From Pseudomonadales bacterium (GTDB lineage Bacteria; Pseudomonadota; Gammaproteobacteria; Pseudomonadales; Azotimanducaceae): 64,000 bases of DNA. Location of the stretch: the NCBI GenBank assembly GCA_024234635.1, contig JACKNX010000001.1:248001-312000 (forward strand), read 5' to 3'. Position numbers and translations under genes: made by a program. This document shows, piece after piece, positions 62,384 to 64,000 of this stretch. Under the pieces are notes generated by a model. That model saw only the letters and a program-made list of their open reading frames with translations, was not told where the DNA came from and ran no database searches. Within the stretch, counting starts at the first letter, position 1. The number at the start of each line of letters is the position of its first letter.

Positions 62384-64000
62384 TCAACGGGGGCCGGGTG
62401 CCGGGATCTCGACGTCGGCAGGCAACAGGATGCGGAACTCGGAGCCCTGCCCGAAGACGCTGACCACCTCGATTGAGCCGCCGTGCAGTTCAACGGCCAG
62501 CCGCACGAAACGCAACCCCAGTCCAACGCCATCAGCCGCGGCAAGTTCCGGCGCCTGCGAGCGAAAGTAGGGATCGAAAATGCGCGCCACTTCACCCTCG
62601 GGAATGCCGTAGCCCTGATCCTGAACCCGCAACAGCGCCGATGCACCTTCACGCGAGATGCGGACAATCACGACGCGATCCGGCGGACTGTACTTGACGG
62701 CATTCTCCAGCAGATTGGTTATCACCCTCTCCAGAAGTTCGCCATTCGCCAGCATCCACAAGCCCTGCCCCACGTCGGCCTCCGCCTCGAGGCGAATGCT
62801 GATCCGGCGCGCCTGCGCGATCTCAAACGTCTGGTCGATGCCATTTTCCGCCACGGACACGAGATCGATCTCATGACGTACGAGCTCGGAAAGGTTCTCG
62901 AGTCTCGACAGTTGCACGAACTGCTCGGATACCTGCAGGCTGCGCTGCGCGTACGCTTCGATCCGACGCAACAGGTCGGGTTCGTTCGCCAGTTTCGGGT
63001 TGCGCACGAGGGACAGAATGGAGTTGATCGGCGAACGCAGGTCATGGGACACGAAGGCCAGCGTCTCTTCCCGACGCTCCTGTGCAATGCGGATTTCCGT
63101 CACATCGCTGATCGTCAGCAGACATACCGGCTGCGCGTAGCCCTCCACCTCCAGCGGCGCGAGTCGAACCAGCAGGCGCGCTCCCGCCGGATTTCTCACC
63201 TCGACCATCTGCACACCACCGAGGCGGACGACGCGTGGAATCAGCTCCCGCCACTCGACGCCAGCCAGTTCGTGCAGCGCCTCGTCGATGAAAAATGAGT
63301 GTCCGCGCCGATTGCCGGTAAAGCGCCGGAACGCCAGATTGCTCAGCACGATGTTGCCGGACGCCACGAAAACGCAGAGGCCGACCGGCATCTGGTCGAT
63401 ACCTGCCAGGCTCACATCGCGCCCGACACGCACCTCTTCGGCAAGTGTCTGGATGCGCAACAGCCTCGCAACGAACGGATCAACGGTTCGCGCGGGCAGG
63501 TCGACGATGGACTGATCACGGCGTATGGCTGCCGCAAGCTTGCGTGCTTCCTCTGTTTCCACATCGGTCGCGCTCGCCTCGAACAACCAGCGCAACCGCT
63601 CTGCAAGCGCCTCTTCCGGAACACGCGCCCGATTGCGCGACCAGCGGAACGCTTCCACCGCCAGTCTGTCGAGCTCCGTGCCGACGAACCGCCAGCCCAT
63701 CTCGTTGCGTCGCCAGCTCCAGAGCGGATAAAGCAGGGCCACGCCAACGGCGGCCGCGGAAAGATCCAGCCACCATGCAAAGCCGAACAGCAGCGCCGCC
63801 TGCAGGGGAATCGTGGAGAGCGCCAGCACAAGTGAGGTCAGCAACATCGGCCGGGGGCGCAACCTCGGCACTACCAGCAGGGCTACCAGCACGAAAGCCA
63901 GCACGACCACCATGGTCAGGCGCGCATCCACCGTACGCACGAGGCCTCCATGCAATGCGGCATTCACCAGACTGGCGTTGTATTCCACGCCGGCCATGGG
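62384..64000 (-). CDS. CHASE2-type sensor histidine kinase, N-terminus outside window
   Basis: At least 538 codons, open to the right edge, so the start is missing. The first visible part (GVEYNASLVNAALHGGLVR) is the end of a CHASE2 extracellular domain. Three membrane segments follow, then a linker, a PAS-like domain (VGLCVFVASGNIVLSNLAF), an H-box FVSHDLRSPINSIL and an ATPase domain (LLENAVKYSP, QGYGIPEGE, GVGLGLRF). The stimulus of CHASE2 domains is unknown. Its regulator is not visible. Confidence 0.88.
   Translation of the reverse strand, partial: PMAGVEYNASLVNAALHGGLVRTVDARLTMVVVLAFVLVALLVVPRLRPRPMLLTSLVLALSTIPLQAALLFGFAWWLDLSAAAVGVALLYPLWSWRRNEMGWRFVGTELDRLAVEAFRWSRNRARVPEEALAERLRWLFEASATDVETEEARKLAAAIRRDQSIVDLPARTVDPFVARLLRIQTLAEEVRVGRDVSLAGIDQMPVGLCVFVASGNIVLSNLAFRRFTGNRRGHSFFIDEALHELAGVEWRELIPRVVRLGGVQMVEVRNPAGARLLVRLAPLEVEGYAQPVCLLTISDVTEIRIAQERREETLAFVSHDLRSPINSILSLVRNPKLANEPDLLRRIEAYAQRSLQVSEQFVQLSRLENLSELVRHEIDLVSVAENGIDQTFEIAQARRISIRLEAEADVGQGLWMLANGELLERVITNLLENAVKYSPPDRVVIVRISREGASALLRVQDQGYGIPEGEVARIFDPYFRSQAPELAAADGVGLGLRFVRLAVELHGGSIEVVSVFGQGSEFRILLPADVEIPAPGPR

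Noticed and set aside
1..64000. Riboswitches, rRNA, prophage, replication origin
   Set aside because: I looked for conserved riboswitch cores, rRNA stretches, integrases or phage structural genes, and dnaA boxes or iterons, and saw none that I could support by eye.

Overview
The window is GC-rich (roughly 60-65 percent by eye), dense, double-stranded-coding DNA of bacterial chromosome type. It carries one tRNA gene and no phage, plasmid or rRNA genes. An aryl-polyene pigment cluster, a RegB/RegA pair, DUF481, DUF2959 and OmpA-type envelope proteins, and much acyl-CoA chemistry point to a gammaproteobacterium, probably environmental. The species cannot be named from the sequence alone.

Bases 1-10713 hold most of an aryl-polyene (xanthomonadin/flexirubin-type) pathway. 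It has a partial MMPL exporter, a flavin-dependent-halogenase-like enzyme with both signature motifs, a ketosynthase/chain-length-factor pair, and, divergently, an acyltransferase, ACP, membrane protein, two hotdog dehydratase-like proteins, a GT2 glycosyltransferase, a thioesterase, FabG and a second ketosynthase. An odd crotonase follows. Most starts overlap the previous stop, so the genes look translationally coupled.

Bases 11936-26464 are one surface-polysaccharide operon. It has a Wzm/Wzt-type ABC exporter, then four genes that match, in type and order, the enzymes that make the activated phosphoramidate of Campylobacter jejuni capsule: glutamine kinase, gamma-glutamyl-CDP-amidate hydrolase, phosphoglutamine cytidylyltransferase and CDP-amidate kinase. 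Next come an unknown protein, a formyltransferase-like enzyme with a changed active site, a 1549-residue fusion (TagF-like transferase, coiled coil, two glycosyltransferases) and a WbpB/WbpD-like pair. No O-methyltransferase is present, so the modification would not be the Campylobacter MeOPN group unless a methyltransferase lies elsewhere. I regard this as the most interesting system in the window.

Bases 26608-26934 hold two long perfect inverted repeats and tRNA-Ser(CGA). From 26948 to 40000 the genes are mainly housekeeping: SDR, amidohydrolase, glutathione-dependent formaldehyde dehydrogenase, Kef-type antiporter, orphan prepilin, D-aminopeptidase, globin, RegA/RegB, SulP transporter and an LLM oxidoreductase. 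Bases 40776-44022 contain a direct segmental duplication (acyl-CoA ligase 3' end plus a DUF4332 gene) in which each copy has kept a different gene; about 1.7 kb of small genes and a transposase scrap lie between the copies.

Bases 44031-57173 are rich in CoA-ester catabolism (crotonases, acyl-CoA dehydrogenase, MaoC pair), hydrolases, a hybrid histidine kinase, a ClpP paralogue and a VIT transporter. The right end has envelope proteins (AsmA-like, DUF2959 lipoprotein, OmpA, DUF481) and a partial CHASE2 histidine kinase. A 140-bp structured repeat with MITE-like ends occurs twice (47266 and 60956).
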